Shown here piece after piece: positions 7,957 to 17,031 of a stretch of 64,000 nucleotides of DNA (its first letter is position 1; every line of letters begins with the position of its first letter). This DNA comes from CALRQJ02 sp943370285 (GTDB taxonomy: Bacteria > Bacteroidota > Bacteroidia > Chitinophagales > Chitinophagaceae): assembly GCA_943370285.1 (NCBI GenBank), contig CALRQJ020000001.1:248001-312000 (forward strand). Reading direction: 5' to 3'. The notes beneath the pieces are model-generated. The model ran no database searches and had not been told where the DNA came from. It worked only from the letters and a program-made list of their open reading frames with translations. A program made the position numbers and the translations under genes.

Positions 7957-9588
7957 TTAAGCTTCTTGTAAAAACGGATAACGATAATCGGTTACCGGAT
8001 TAAACGTTTCTTTAATGGTTCTGGCACTCAACCAACGGTACAAATTAATAGCACTACCTGCTTTATCGTTAGTACCACTTGCCCGTGCACCGCCAAATGG
8101 CTGCTGGCCAACCACGGCACCGGTAGGTTTATCGTTGATGTAGAAATTACCCGCAGCATGTCTTAACTTGTTGGTAGCTAATTCTACAGCAGTTTTATCC
8201 TGTGCAATGATAGCTCCTGTTAAGGCGTAAGGCGAAGTTTCATCTACAGTTTTTAAGATGCCTTCAAAATTATCGGCATTGTACACATAGATGGTTAACA
8301 CCGGACCAAAAATTTCCTCACACATAGTGAGGTATTTAGGGTCGGTTGTTTCAATCACAGTAGGTTCAATAAAATAACCTTTACGCTTATCATAGTTACC
8401 ACCAAACAATATCTTGGCTTTTCTATCCTTCTTGGCTTTAGCGATGTACTTGGTGATACTGGTATACGCTTTTTCATCAATTACGGCATTCACAAAATTG
8501 GTAAAGTCTTCAACCGTACCCATTTTAATGGTAGCTAATTCAGCCACCAATTTAGCTTTTACTTGTGCTGCAATATTCGATGGAATATATGCCCTTGAAG
8601 CCGCAGAACATTTTTGACCCTGAAACTCAAAAGCACCTCTTACCAATGCTGCCACTAACACATCTACATCGGCAGATTTATGAGCCACCACAAAATCTTT
8701 ACCCCCTGTCTCCCCTACTATTCTTGGATAGCTACGATACATAGCCATATTTTCGCCAATCGTCTTCCACATATTATTAAACACACCTGTTGATCCGGTA
8801 AAATGCACACCGGCAAATTCACGGTGGCTAAAACAAACTTTACCCACGGTTGGTCCATCTACATACACCAAATTAATGACACCATCGGGCAAACCGGCTT
8901 CCTTCAAAATACGCATAAAGAGTTGGGCAGAATAAATCTGTGTATTGGCAGCCTTCCACACAACCACATTGCCACACAATGCGGCACTAGTGGGCAAGTT
9001 ACCACCAATAGCGGTAAAATTAAATGGCGTAACGGCCAATACAAATCCTTCTAAAGGTCTCCACTCCATTCGGTTGTGAATACCCGGAGCTGACACCGGT
9101 TGTTGCTTATAGATTTCTCCTAAAAAATGGACATTAAAACGCAAGAAATCAATCAACTCACAAGTACTATCAATTTCTGCCTGAAAAGCATTTTTACTTT
9201 GGCCCAACATGGTAGCAGCCAACATTTGATAGCGATATTTTGTAGCCAATAAATCGGCAGCTTTTAAAAAGATATGAGCCCTTGTTTCCCATGCCATATC
9301 AGCCCAAGCCGCTTTTGCTTTCAATGCTGCATCTACAGCTTGTTGTACATGCTTTTCTTCACCGGCATGAAAATAGCCCAAAATATGAGCCAATTCGTGT
9401 GGCGGATGAATCGCATGTCGATTCCCCGTTCTAACGGCTTTGCCGCCGATATACATAGGAATATCGAGTTCTTTTTTCTTCGCATCGGCAAGGGCTTTTT
9501 TAAGCGCTGCTTTTTCGGGACTGCCCGGCGCAAACTGCAAAACAGGTTCGTTAGCAGGAACCGGGTAATTAAAATATCCAAGACTCAT
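7957..9588 (-). CDS. pruA: L-glutamate gamma-semialdehyde (1-pyrroline-5-carboxylate) dehydrogenase
   Basis: Oxidises glutamate semialdehyde to glutamate, the second step of proline catabolism. The 543-aa protein is the stand-alone form, not a PutA fusion. Aldehyde dehydrogenase features are present: VTPFNFTAIGGN in the cofactor domain, the catalytic Glu region IVGETGGKDFV, and the nucleophile Cys in FQGQKCSAASR. The C-terminal QQPFGGARASGTNDKAGS is typical of this subfamily. No proline dehydrogenase gene is adjacent. An exact TAAGTTTG promoter-like box lies 17 nt upstream and a terminator follows. Confidence 0.96.
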   Translation of the reverse strand: MSLGYFNYPVPANEPVLQFAPGSPEKAALKKALADAKKKELDIPMYIGGKAVRTGNRHAIHPPHELAHILGYFHAGEEKHVQQAVDAALKAKAAWADMAWETRAHIFLKAADLLATKYRYQMLAATMLGQSKNAFQAEIDSTCELIDFLRFNVHFLGEIYKQQPVSAPGIHNRMEWRPLEGFVLAVTPFNFTAIGGNLPTSAALCGNVVVWKAANTQIYSAQLFMRILKEAGLPDGVINLVYVDGPTVGKVCFSHREFAGVHFTGSTGVFNNMWKTIGENMAMYRSYPRIVGETGGKDFVVAHKSADVDVLVAALVRGAFEFQGQKCSAASRAYIPSNIAAQVKAKLVAELATIKMGTVEDFTNFVNAVIDEKAYTSITKYIAKAKKDRKAKILFGGNYDKRKGYFIEPTVIETTDPKYLTMCEEIFGPVLTIYVYNADNFEGILKTVDETSPYALTGAIIAQDKTAVELATNKLRHAAGNFYINDKPTGAVVGQQPFGGARASGTNDKAGSAINLYRWLSARTIKETFNPVTDYRYPFLQEA

Positions 9589-9605
9589 AATAGTTATTTT
9601 GAGTG

Positions 9606-9613
9606 CAAACTTA
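9606..9613 (-). promoter_or_regulatory. Promoter -7-like box (TAAGTTTG) of pruA
   Basis: Exact TAnnTTTG on the minus strand, 17 nt before the pruA ATG. Confidence 0.45.
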
Positions 9614-9662
9614 GCATTTTGCCGCTATTGAGTAATATTGTAACCACAACCAATTATCAATA

Positions 9663-10652
9663 GTGAGACTGCTTTACCCTTTTGTGTTCGCCAAAACCAT
9701 GCTGCTATTGGTCATTCACCTATTGTGGCACCGATTATTTAAGGTAAAAACAGTGCAACAACAATTGACACAACTAGAAGCAACAGCAGGTGGTGAGCTC
9801 AATGCCGCAGAGCGGAAAAAAATCATTAGCAGACAAGTTATTTTTATACCGGTGATTGCCGATGCATTTAACCGATTAAGAAACAGATCTACCAATACTG
9901 CCGAACAAGAAAGATTATTACAATTCTTCGTCAACAGTTCTTTGTTCGATGATTTTTTTGATGAACAGTTATTAACGAACGAACAAATAGCAGCTATTTC
10001 TTTTTCGGATGATTATATACCGCAGACGTATAGAGAAAAATTATTCTTACAGCTTAAAAAAAACTTAGATGGATTTGCTTCGGCCAAGGCCGGATATGTG
10101 GAAAGCAAGCAAGCTGTATTTCAATCGCAGTTGGCCAGTAGTCTACAATTAGCTGCCAATACATCAACAGCTGAATTATTAAATATTAGTTTAGCCAAAG
10201 GCGGCTATTCGGTACAATTATGCAGTTATTATATGGCTGATACCATCACTACAACAGAACAACAATGTTGGTATCAATTAGGTGCTATTATACAATTAAG
10301 TAACGATATTTTTGACATTTATAAAGATGTACAACAAGGTATTTACACCTACCCCAACCGATGCAGTAATATGGCAGATCTACACCAAACTTTTACCCAA
10401 GAAGTACAAGTATTACACCAATCCATACAACAATTATCCCATAGCAAGCTCGCCAAAATGCAACTGACTATTGCCATGTCGGGTATTGTAGCCCTAGGCT
10501 TTACTGCCATTCAACAATTACAAGCATTACAAGGCAGTAACAACACCATCAACAACTGGCAAAGCTTTCAACGCAGCCAACTCATTTGCGACATGGAAAA
10601 ACTCCCCAACATGTTGCGATGGTTTGGGTATTGTTATCGGTGGGGGAAATGA
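9663..10652 (+). CDS. Isoprenoid-synthase-like protein (class I fold suspected)
   Basis: A 329-aa, Gln-rich and mostly helical protein. Two acidic motifs stand out: DDFFDE at residues 96-101, and NDIFDIYKD at 214-222 in the context LGAIIQLSNDIFDIYKDVQQG. Together they resemble the two metal-binding motifs of class I isoprenoid/terpene synthases (DDxxD and the ND..(S/T/D)..(K/R)(D/E) type). The substrate and activity are unknown; squalene/phytoene-synthase-like or an uncharacterised prenyl enzyme are possible. The start GTG at 9663 is taken because translation then enters a hydrophobic N-terminus; Met13 is an alternative. The gene stands alone, convergent with an M20 peptidase, with no carotenoid or sterol genes nearby. 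Confidence 0.6.
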   Translation: MRLLYPFVFAKTMLLLVIHLLWHRLFKVKTVQQQLTQLEATAGGELNAAERKKIISRQVIFIPVIADAFNRLRNRSTNTAEQERLLQFFVNSSLFDDFFDEQLLTNEQIAAISFSDDYIPQTYREKLFLQLKKNLDGFASAKAGYVESKQAVFQSQLASSLQLAANTSTAELLNISLAKGGYSVQLCSYYMADTITTTEQQCWYQLGAIIQLSNDIFDIYKDVQQGIYTYPNRCSNMADLHQTFTQEVQVLHQSIQQLSHSKLAKMQLTIAMSGIVALGFTAIQQLQALQGSNNTINNWQSFQRSQLICDMEKLPNMLRWFGYCYRWGK

Positions 10653-10738
10653 GTAATGTTTTGATCATAAACATTAGAAGAATTAAAAAGGAGAATCACC
10701 TCTACTATTAATTCCAAACTCCCAATTCCTATCCCTCA

Positions 10739-12031
10739 CTACTTCAACCTAGCATAATCAAATACCAACTGACAAAATGCTTTTATGCCAACGTCTAAAC
10801 GACTATCGTCAATAGCAAAATCTGGGGTATGGTGCGGTGGAGCATCTTTAGGCTGCATGGTACGAGGCATGCCTCCAAAGTATAAAAACAGGGCTGGTAC
10901 TTTATCGCCAAAGAAAGAAAAATCTTCGGCACCCGTTACCCAATTCATTTCTCTCACATTGTTTTTACCGGCAGCCTTTTCTAACGAAGGAATCATCATT
11001 TTAGTCAGCGCAGGATCGTTATAGGTAACTAATGTTTTATTTTCAATCGTTACCTCTGCAGTAGCACCATTAGCTAAGGCAATGGTTTCGGCAGTAAACT
11101 TAATTTTCTCTAATACTTTCTTACGTACTGCACTATCCAAATTACGAATGGTACCTAGCATTTCACATTCTTCGGGAATAATATTAAACCGCACACCACT
11201 ATGAATGGCACCAACGGTAATCACCACCGGTGCTTTGGTTAAATCACTTTGTCGGCTTACAATATTTTGTAATCCTTGAATAATATTGGAGGCGGTGGTA
11301 ATTGGGTCAATACCTAACCAAGGCTGAGAACCGTGTGATGATTTGCCTTTCACTTTTATCTTAAACAAATCGGCACTCGCCATAAAAGAACCACTCTTGT
11401 ATTGGATATCACCGGCGGGGATATTACTTTCAATATGAATTCCAAATACCGCATCAACTTTAGGATTATCCAATACGCCTTCTTTCACCATTAATGAGGC
11501 TCCACCTTCTTCCCCTTCAGGTGCTCCTTCTTCTGCCGGTTGAAAAATAAATACAACAGTACCGGGTACCTCTTTTTTCATTTTGGTGAGTGCCACGGCA
11601 GTACCCATTAGCATGGCCACATGAGCATCATGTCCGCAAGCATGCATTACCCCTACTTTCATGCCATTATATTCTGTCATCACTTTTGATGCATAAGGAA
11701 TATTTACTCTTTCAATTACCGGCAATGCGTCCATATCGGCCCTTAAAGCCACTACAGGTCCGGGTTTTCCACCTTTTAAAATTCCGATAACACCGGTTTT
11801 GGCTACACCTGTTTTCACTTCTAATCCCAACTTTTTTAGATGTGCAGCTACCATCGCCGAAGTGTTAAACTCCCGATTACTTAACTCCGGATGTTGGTGC
11901 AAATGTCTGCGCCAAGCAATAACAGAATCTTTTACTGCGTTGGCTTGTTGCTCAATGATAGCAGTAACATCTTGTGCAATAGCTAACTGACTTGTTATAA
12001 CAGCACTCAACAATAAAATTCTTTTAAGCAT
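10739..12031 (-). CDS. Secreted M20-family metal amidohydrolase
   Basis: Member of the M20D aminoacylase/IAA-amino-acid hydrolase group, which removes acyl groups from amino acids using two metal ions. A signal peptide (about 1-19, ending QLAIAQ) indicates periplasmic location. Metal-binding motifs are visible: DMDALPV, HACGHDAHVAM, the catalytic pair in QPAEEGAPEGEEGG, HIESNIPAG and the late VTGAEDFSFFG. The dimerisation domain lies in the middle (about 205-320). At 430 aa the length fits. It lies 48 nt downstream of the serine hydrolase gene on the same strand and may be co-transcribed with it. Confidence 0.9.
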   Translation of the reverse strand: MLKRILLLSAVITSQLAIAQDVTAIIEQQANAVKDSVIAWRRHLHQHPELSNREFNTSAMVAAHLKKLGLEVKTGVAKTGVIGILKGGKPGPVVALRADMDALPVIERVNIPYASKVMTEYNGMKVGVMHACGHDAHVAMLMGTAVALTKMKKEVPGTVVFIFQPAEEGAPEGEEGGASLMVKEGVLDNPKVDAVFGIHIESNIPAGDIQYKSGSFMASADLFKIKVKGKSSHGSQPWLGIDPITTASNIIQGLQNIVSRQSDLTKAPVVITVGAIHSGVRFNIIPEECEMLGTIRNLDSAVRKKVLEKIKFTAETIALANGATAEVTIENKTLVTYNDPALTKMMIPSLEKAAGKNNVREMNWVTGAEDFSFFGDKVPALFLYFGGMPRTMQPKDAPPHHTPDFAIDDSRLDVGIKAFCQLVFDYARLK

Positions 12032-12079
12032 GTGGGTAGTTTGAACGTTGAAAATAAAGGAAAAACAATTACACTAAAC

Positions 12080-13600
12080 TTATTGCTTTACAAAAGTATA
12101 AGCATCATATTCTACAAAATCGTTGGCTTTAATATCTATGGATAACACTTTATCTTTTTCTGTTGTAAACTTCACCACATAAATGCCGTACTCAATATTG
12201 GTGTACGTTAGTAACCACTCCTCTCCTCCCATGTGTTGTAAATTGGCTTCGAGGTTGTTATGGCTTAAAAACTTCACTTGCAATCCATTTGCTGTAGCAA
12301 CCATTTTCATATTACCATATAATAGGTTGTGATAATTGCCGGCATAAGCAGACAATGGAAGCGGTGCAGCAGTTGCGGATTCCACTTTCTTTTTCCAACC
12401 TGCAATCTCTGCCACTTGTGCCTCCATCTCTTTATTAAAGCCACCCAATTGTTGTTTACTTCTGTTCACATAAGGCACATTGAGATAAGCATCTAATACT
12501 TGATAACGCAAGGCTTCAAAAAAGTTTTGATTATCATTATTGGTTAATATGGCAATACCTAAGTTTTCTTCCGGCACAAAACAAACATTGCTCACCATAC
12601 CACCGGCACCGCCGGTATGCCAATAGATTTGACGACCGTTATAATCTGCAGCAAATACTCCTAAGCCATAGCCTCTAAAATGCATAGGTAATGTAGCAGA
12701 TTTGCGACTACCTGTAATAATATTGACATCTCTTGTTGCTTGTAATACCTTCCAGTTGAGTACAGTTTTTCCATTAACCTTCCCACTATCTAATTGCAAC
12801 ATCAACCATTTACTTAAATCATTTACATTACTAACAATACTTGCTGCCGGGGCCAAATTATCCCATTGATCGTAAGGCACAATATTCAACTGATTGGTGT
12901 AACTAGTGGTGTAAGGTGTTGCTACATTTTTCCGTTGTTCAATACCCTGCGATAAAGCATGGGTATTGGTCATCCCTGTGGGGATGATGATACTATCGTA
13001 CACATATACTTCCCATGGCTGACCAGATACTTTCTGAATCACTTCGCCGGCGGTTAAAAAACAACTGTTGCAATAGCCATAATCTTGACGAAAATTAGCA
13101 ACCGGTTTCAACAATCGCATCTTTTCCATGATTTCTCTGCGACTGAGTTTACTATTCCAAAAAGTAAAATCGCCTTGAAATGTTTTGGTTCCAATACGAT
13201 GTGTGAGCATATCTCTAACTGTCACTAATTGAGTACTAAGGTTGTCATACAACCGATACTCCGGAAAAAATTGGGTGATTTTATCATTCAATGACAGCTT
13301 ACCCCTAAATTCTAAATTAGCCAATGCTGTACCGGTAAATAATTTAGTATTACTGGCAATCATGAATAATGTATTGGCATCAACAGGCTCTTTACTATTG
13401 ATATTTTTTACGCCATAACCTTCTAGCTTAACTACTTTTCCGTCTTTTACAATCACTATAGATAAGCCGGGTACTTGCCAATCTTTCAGTCCGGTTTTAA
13501 TGTATTGGTCTAAACTGTCTTTAATAAAACTTGGTTGGGCTACTGCCGATATGGAAAACATTATCAGCGAAGCGATAACTAAATAAAAGTGCCTTTTCAT
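12080..13600 (-). CDS. Secreted serine hydrolase, class C beta-lactamase/penicillin-binding family
   Basis: A 506-aa protein with a signal peptide (cleavage near AVAQ, residue 21) and a beta-lactamase-related domain (about 25-370). The active-site triad is recognisable: SNTK (Ser83-Lys86), YCN (176-178) and HTGGAGG near residue 330. A C-terminal domain of about 120 aa is probably a DUF3471-like beta-rich module. Such proteins act as D-aminopeptidases, esterases or DD-peptidases in the periplasm; true beta-lactamase activity cannot be inferred. No strong promoter was seen just upstream, where a 312-nt intergenic region lies. Confidence 0.88.
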   Translation of the reverse strand: MKRHFYLVIASLIMFSISAVAQPSFIKDSLDQYIKTGLKDWQVPGLSIVIVKDGKVVKLEGYGVKNINSKEPVDANTLFMIASNTKLFTGTALANLEFRGKLSLNDKITQFFPEYRLYDNLSTQLVTVRDMLTHRIGTKTFQGDFTFWNSKLSRREIMEKMRLLKPVANFRQDYGYCNSCFLTAGEVIQKVSGQPWEVYVYDSIIIPTGMTNTHALSQGIEQRKNVATPYTTSYTNQLNIVPYDQWDNLAPAASIVSNVNDLSKWLMLQLDSGKVNGKTVLNWKVLQATRDVNIITGSRKSATLPMHFRGYGLGVFAADYNGRQIYWHTGGAGGMVSNVCFVPEENLGIAILTNNDNQNFFEALRYQVLDAYLNVPYVNRSKQQLGGFNKEMEAQVAEIAGWKKKVESATAAPLPLSAYAGNYHNLLYGNMKMVATANGLQVKFLSHNNLEANLQHMGGEEWLLTYTNIEYGIYVVKFTTEKDKVLSIDIKANDFVEYDAYTFVKQ

Positions 13601-13912
13601 GGAGTTTAATTAAGTGGGTAAGTTACAGATTTGGCGTTTTGTAGGACAGTATTTTTGGTGAGATGCAAAAAATATTTTGTCTTTTTCGGGTATTGCATAA
13701 ACCAAATGTATATAGCCCCCAGTAGTTAAGAGGTGTAGTTTTACACTAGCAAATATCCAATATCGCTTTTCGAAGAACCGTTTTTAATATCCAATGATCT
13801 AGAAAAACCGATTGCCTTCAGTAGTACAGATACACGGACAAATCGGAATTAAAAAATCCCTCCTACTTTAATGGTAAGAGGGATTTTTTTATGTTGATTC
13901 TTTGCATGCTGA
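13601..13912. other. Intergenic region with a small dyad, a direct repeat and a terminator
   Basis: No gene is seen in these 312 nt. They hold a dyad GTGTA-4 nt-TACAC (13733-13746), a 10-bp direct repeat AATATCCAAT (13752-13761 and 13786-13795, 34 bp apart) and the FKBP terminator (13851-13889). Confidence 0.5.
13851..13889 (-). terminator. Intrinsic terminator downstream of the FKBP gene
   Basis: A perfect 12-bp stem (AAAAAATCCCTC / GAGGGATTTTTT) with a 15-nt loop. A/T tracts on both sides make it potentially bidirectional. Confidence 0.85.
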
Positions 13913-14383
13913 TTATTGCACATCTACTAAGTCAATATCAAAAAACAACGGTGCATTAGAAGGAATAGGACCACGGCCCGAACAGCCATAAGCCAAAGAT
14001 GAAGGCACCACTAACTGTATGCGACCACCTTTTTTTATCAATGGAATACCGATTTGCCAACCTTGAATTAAGTCGCCTAGAGGCCATCCGGTTAGGGTTG
14101 AGTTATTTTGTGAATCAAAGGTGGTACCACTTAATAATTTGCCGGTATAAGTAACAAATACTTTTGATGACAAACCCGGCGTTGCACCGGCACCAGGATT
14201 AATAATTTGGTAAAAAATACCGCTGCTATGCTTGGTAGCAGTAATAGAATTGGCGGAACAATAGGCTGCAATAGTAGCCTCTTCAGATTGTGGGGTGGCA
14301 TTATCACATCCACCACCGTCAGACTTGAGGCAACCTGTAAACAAGATTAGTGTTGCCGCACATAATGCATAAATTTTCTTCAT
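13913..14383 (-). CDS. FKBP-type peptidyl-prolyl isomerase, lipoprotein
   Basis: The 156-aa product begins MKKIYALCAATLILFTGC, a lipoprotein signal with Cys at residue 18. An upstream in-frame ATG would add 19 residues before it, so the ATG at 14383 is chosen. The FKBP domain shows VFVTYTGKLLSGTTFDS, GWQIGIPLIKKGGRIQLVVP, SLAYG and FFDIDLVDV at the C-terminus. It catalyses proline cis-trans isomerisation in folding of exported proteins, probably anchored to the outer or inner membrane. It starts 25 nt after the preceding small membrane gene and likely shares its transcript. Confidence 0.92.
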   Translation of the reverse strand: MKKIYALCAATLILFTGCLKSDGGGCDNATPQSEEATIAAYCSANSITATKHSSGIFYQIINPGAGATPGLSSKVFVTYTGKLLSGTTFDSQNNSTLTGWPLGDLIQGWQIGIPLIKKGGRIQLVVPSSLAYGCSGRGPIPSNAPLFFDIDLVDVQ

Positions 14384-14408
14384 TGCGTTGTGTTGATTGA
14401 TTATTGTA

Positions 14409-14765
14409 TTAGGACTTAAGGTTTGGTTGTTCTGCTGCATCTTCTGTTGGTTTATTCAAAAAATCGGCTTTGGCTTTAAGTTCTAGGTACTGTTGCTCAT
14501 TCAAATCCCATTTATGCTTTTTGAAAAATATAGCCGTAAAACCGGCAATGCATAAAATAGCAACTACCAAAACCATCGGATTAAACTTACTATATGCCAC
14601 CATGTTTGCCCTTTCGAACCAACCCGAAACAAAACTGATAAGTATGAAAGATGCAAAGCTTAAACCAAGCGGTAAACCAATGAGTAGCTGACGAAACGTC
14701 TTTTTCTCTTTATCTCTATTCTTTTCCCAATAGGCCATAAAAGCCTGTTCCTCTGCTGATAGCAT
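14409..14765 (-). CDS. Small membrane protein, two transmembrane segments, unknown function
   Basis: The 118-aa protein has an acidic/basic N-terminal stretch (AYWEKNRDKEKKTFRQL) and TM segments at about 28-48 and 65-82. A cytoplasmic tail ends in an Asp/Glu-rich segment. It resembles short conserved membrane proteins of Bacteroidota, but I cannot assign a role. The minus strand shows TAATTTTG just 4 nt before the ATG, suggesting a near-leaderless transcript. It probably forms an operon with the FKBP lipoprotein gene downstream. Confidence 0.8.
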   Translation of the reverse strand: MLSAEEQAFMAYWEKNRDKEKKTFRQLLIGLPLGLSFASFILISFVSGWFERANMVAYSKFNPMVLVVAILCIAGFTAIFFKKHKWDLNEQQYLELKAKADFLNKPTEDAAEQPNLKS

Positions 14766-14769
14766 GCCG

Positions 14770-14777
14770 CAAAATTA
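14770..14777 (-). promoter_or_regulatory. Promoter -7-like box (TAATTTTG) 4 nt from the ATG
   Basis: Exact TAnnTTTG on the minus strand, separated from the ATG at 14765 by CGGC only. Confidence 0.5.
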
Positions 14778-14864
14778 CGGGTATTCCATTATCAGCCTAA
14801 AATTTGAATGAATATTACAGTAAACTGCAATAATTTTATATTTTGCATCCACAACCCCCATTTT

Positions 14865-15752
14865 GTGAAAATTGATTCCCTGCTCGCCGGTTTTTTATAC
14901 GACAACAAAACTTTATCCTTAGAAGGTATTGGTATTTTTAGTTTGGATGATACGTTTTACCTGCCCGATTTGGCCGATAAACATGCAGATACTACCATTA
15001 CAGGTGTGCATTTTCAACACGACAAAAAAGCAGTAACCGACCCTGCCATTATTGATTATTTGGCCAAACAAATGGGTAAAATCAAGCCATTGGTTGCTGC
15101 AGATGTAGATTCACATCTATCATTGATGAAGCAATTCATCAACTTAGGCAAGCCTTATGAATTGATTGGTATTGGTACACTCAACAAAATCAACGACGGT
15201 AGTTTTATTTTTACTCCCGGTAAAATTTTAGCCGAAATGGCTGAAGTGAACCATCCACCGGTTCAAGATCATTTTGTAACCGAAGGTTTTTTTTCTAATC
15301 AGCCCAAGAAAAATGCTGGCACCGGTAAAACGGCTGCTTTTTATATTTTACTTTTTATAGTGGTGGCTATTATTTTAACTGGTGCAGGTTGGGGAGTATA
15401 TACCTTGTTACAACAAAACAATGAGGAATCTGTAGTAGACGAAACCACAACCGATAGTACAATCGTAGATACAACAGTAACGTTAGCACCACCTGCTGCA
15501 GCTGTTGTAATTAATGATTCGGTTACTTATAAAATGGTGTTATTGCAAACAAAATGGAAATATAAAATAACCCCTTTATTCAAAACGTATACATCTTTTA
15601 AAAGTGGCGTTGTGGCAGATAGTTTAGTTGTTTCGGATACATTGCGATATCGTTTGTATATACCGGTAACATGTTTACCAATTGACACCACAAGAATTAT
15701 TGACTCGTTAAAAAAATATTACAATAAGCCAATTAAAATAGCGGCTAACTAA
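14865..15752 (+). CDS. HU-CCDC81-like membrane protein
   Basis: Residues 1-125 read as two HU-like modules of the bacterial CCDC81 type: KIDSLLAGFLYDNKTLSLEGIGIF, and a second copy with LGKPYELIGIGTL. A TM helix follows at about 157-180, then a Thr/Asp-rich linker and a 100-aa extracytoplasmic region. Members of this family usually carry a C-terminal SPOR domain; here the end is shorter and not clearly SPOR. A GTG start at 14865 (295 aa) fits the domain start. An ATG at 14808 is possible but adds a Cys/Asn-rich sequence overlapping a TATATTTTG promoter-like stretch. YhhN follows after 10 nt, so the two are probably co-transcribed. Confidence 0.65.
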   Translation: MKIDSLLAGFLYDNKTLSLEGIGIFSLDDTFYLPDLADKHADTTITGVHFQHDKKAVTDPAIIDYLAKQMGKIKPLVAADVDSHLSLMKQFINLGKPYELIGIGTLNKINDGSFIFTPGKILAEMAEVNHPPVQDHFVTEGFFSNQPKKNAGTGKTAAFYILLFIVVAIILTGAGWGVYTLLQQNNEESVVDETTTDSTIVDTTVTLAPPAAAVVINDSVTYKMVLLQTKWKYKITPLFKTYTSFKSGVVADSLVVSDTLRYRLYIPVTCLPIDTTRIIDSLKKYYNKPIKIAAN

Positions 15753-15762
15753 TTTTTATTGT

Positions 15763-16452
15763 ATGCTCAAAAAGTATGGTCTCGGATTGTTTTGGATTAT
15801 TTTATTAGCAGATTGCTACTTTATCTATGCCCAACAAGATGCATTAAGATGGTTCACTAAACCATTGTTATTAACTACGCTATTGGTTTACTTTAATTTG
15901 AATGTAAGTAGAAGACACCACTCTACTTCAAAAGTGTTAGCCAATATGGCGATGTTACTCGCATTGGCAGGCGATGTTTTATTACTCTATGTTGGAGATC
16001 AATTTTTTATTGCAGGATTAGTTTGCTTTTTAATTGCACATATTATTTTAACGGCTTACTTCAGCAAATTGCATCCATTAAACTTGAAAAAATCGGAATA
16101 TTTTTTTGGTGCTTTACTGCCTTTATTGGTGATTGCAGGCTTAAGCATTCGCTTTATTTATTCGTATTTAAATCATCTCGAGATACCTGTCATCATTTAT
16201 AGTATGGTGATTGTTCTAATGACTGCAACTGCAGCAAATGTGATTGCCAACAAAAAAACATCAACGCTAGGGATAAAATATTTTCTGCCGGGGGCTTTGT
16301 TATTGGTATTATCAGATTTAACCTTAGCACTCAATAAATTCTACTTTAGCAGCGAAGAAGGCTTTCACATCCTCAATATTGTAGTCATGCTTACCTATGG
16401 GTACGGTTTTAGCATCTTAGCAAAAGGCTTTGTAACGCATTTGAAAAAATAA
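15763..16452 (+). CDS. YhhN family membrane protein (lysoplasmalogenase-like)
   Basis: The 229-aa protein has about eight TM segments and family signatures TKPLLLTTLL, LALAGDVLLLY, FLIAHIILTAYF and LPGALLLVLSDLTLALNKF. The YhhN/TMEM86 family includes lysoplasmalogenases that cleave vinyl-ether lysophospholipids; the conserved Asp residues in the two AGD/LSD motifs are kept. Whether the native lipid is a plasmalogen is unknown. It lies 10 nt after the HU-CCDC81-like gene. Confidence 0.85.
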   Translation: MLKKYGLGLFWIILLADCYFIYAQQDALRWFTKPLLLTTLLVYFNLNVSRRHHSTSKVLANMAMLLALAGDVLLLYVGDQFFIAGLVCFLIAHIILTAYFSKLHPLNLKKSEYFFGALLPLLVIAGLSIRFIYSYLNHLEIPVIIYSMVIVLMTATAANVIANKKTSTLGIKYFLPGALLLVLSDLTLALNKFYFSSEEGFHILNIVVMLTYGYGFSILAKGFVTHLKK

Positions 16453-16466
16453 TAGCGGAAACAGCC

Positions 16467-16979
16467 TTACACTTTCTGATTCATTTTTGTGTCTACCGTA
16501 TTTGGGATGAACAATAACCAACTCAATACATTGATGGCAGATTGAAATTGTTCAGTAGAAATGGAAGATGCAAGATTGATTTCTGTAACGCCTTTCTTAT
16601 CGGATAAACTGCAACTGAGCAATATGGATTTATTACGAGCTGTATACACCTTAATTCTTGAAACAGAACCGTAGTATATAGAATAATGAAATTGCTCTTC
16701 ATTAATTTGAAAGCTGCCTTCTGCATGACTAAACATATCGGGAACAATCTGACCAATTTTTACGCCATATTCGTTAAAAATAGCTGTTCGATTTCGTAAA
16801 AATCCTTCCTTTTCGATATGATAAGTTCGTCTATTACCCGATGTTTCGAATTTAGCTACATGGGTATGATCGTTGTACATTAGCGATAGTAACTTTTTAT
16901 CATTACTTCTTAATTCAAATACTTTAGCATCTAAAGAAGCAGGTACACTAGACCAATACAAAGTTGTAAGCGGACTCAT
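16467..16979 (-). CDS. Hypothetical protein, 170 aa
   Basis: I do not recognise the family. The sequence is beta-rich (KVFELRSNDKKLLSLMYND, HIEKEGFLRNRTAIFNEYG) with no signal peptide. Only a short hydrophobic helix occurs near the C-terminus (about 148-158). Alternating strands containing 'ELRSNDKKLLSL' recall LURP-one/Tubby-C-like folds, but this is a guess. It is convergent with YhhN after 14 nt. Upstream there is a TAACTTTTG box with one extra spacer base. Confidence 0.65.
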   Translation of the reverse strand: MSPLTTLYWSSVPASLDAKVFELRSNDKKLLSLMYNDHTHVAKFETSGNRRTYHIEKEGFLRNRTAIFNEYGVKIGQIVPDMFSHAEGSFQINEEQFHYSIYYGSVSRIKVYTARNKSILLSCSLSDKKGVTEINLASSISTEQFQSAINVLSWLLFIPNTVDTKMNQKV

Positions 16980-17031
16980 GGCAGTTCAATTTGGAAGCAA
17001 AAGTTACACCCCTATTTTCGAAAAAAGAAGG

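Noticed and set aside
12080..13600. Calling the serine hydrolase a beta-lactamase resistance gene
   Set aside because: The SxxK/YxN/HTG triad is shared by many DD-peptidases, esterases and aminopeptidases. Nothing in the sequence shows antibiotic hydrolysis.
13733..13746. Dyad GTGTA-4 nt-TACAC as an operator or LuxR box
   Set aside because: The arms are only 5 bp and no regulator gene is adjacent; such short dyads are frequent by chance in AT-rich DNA.
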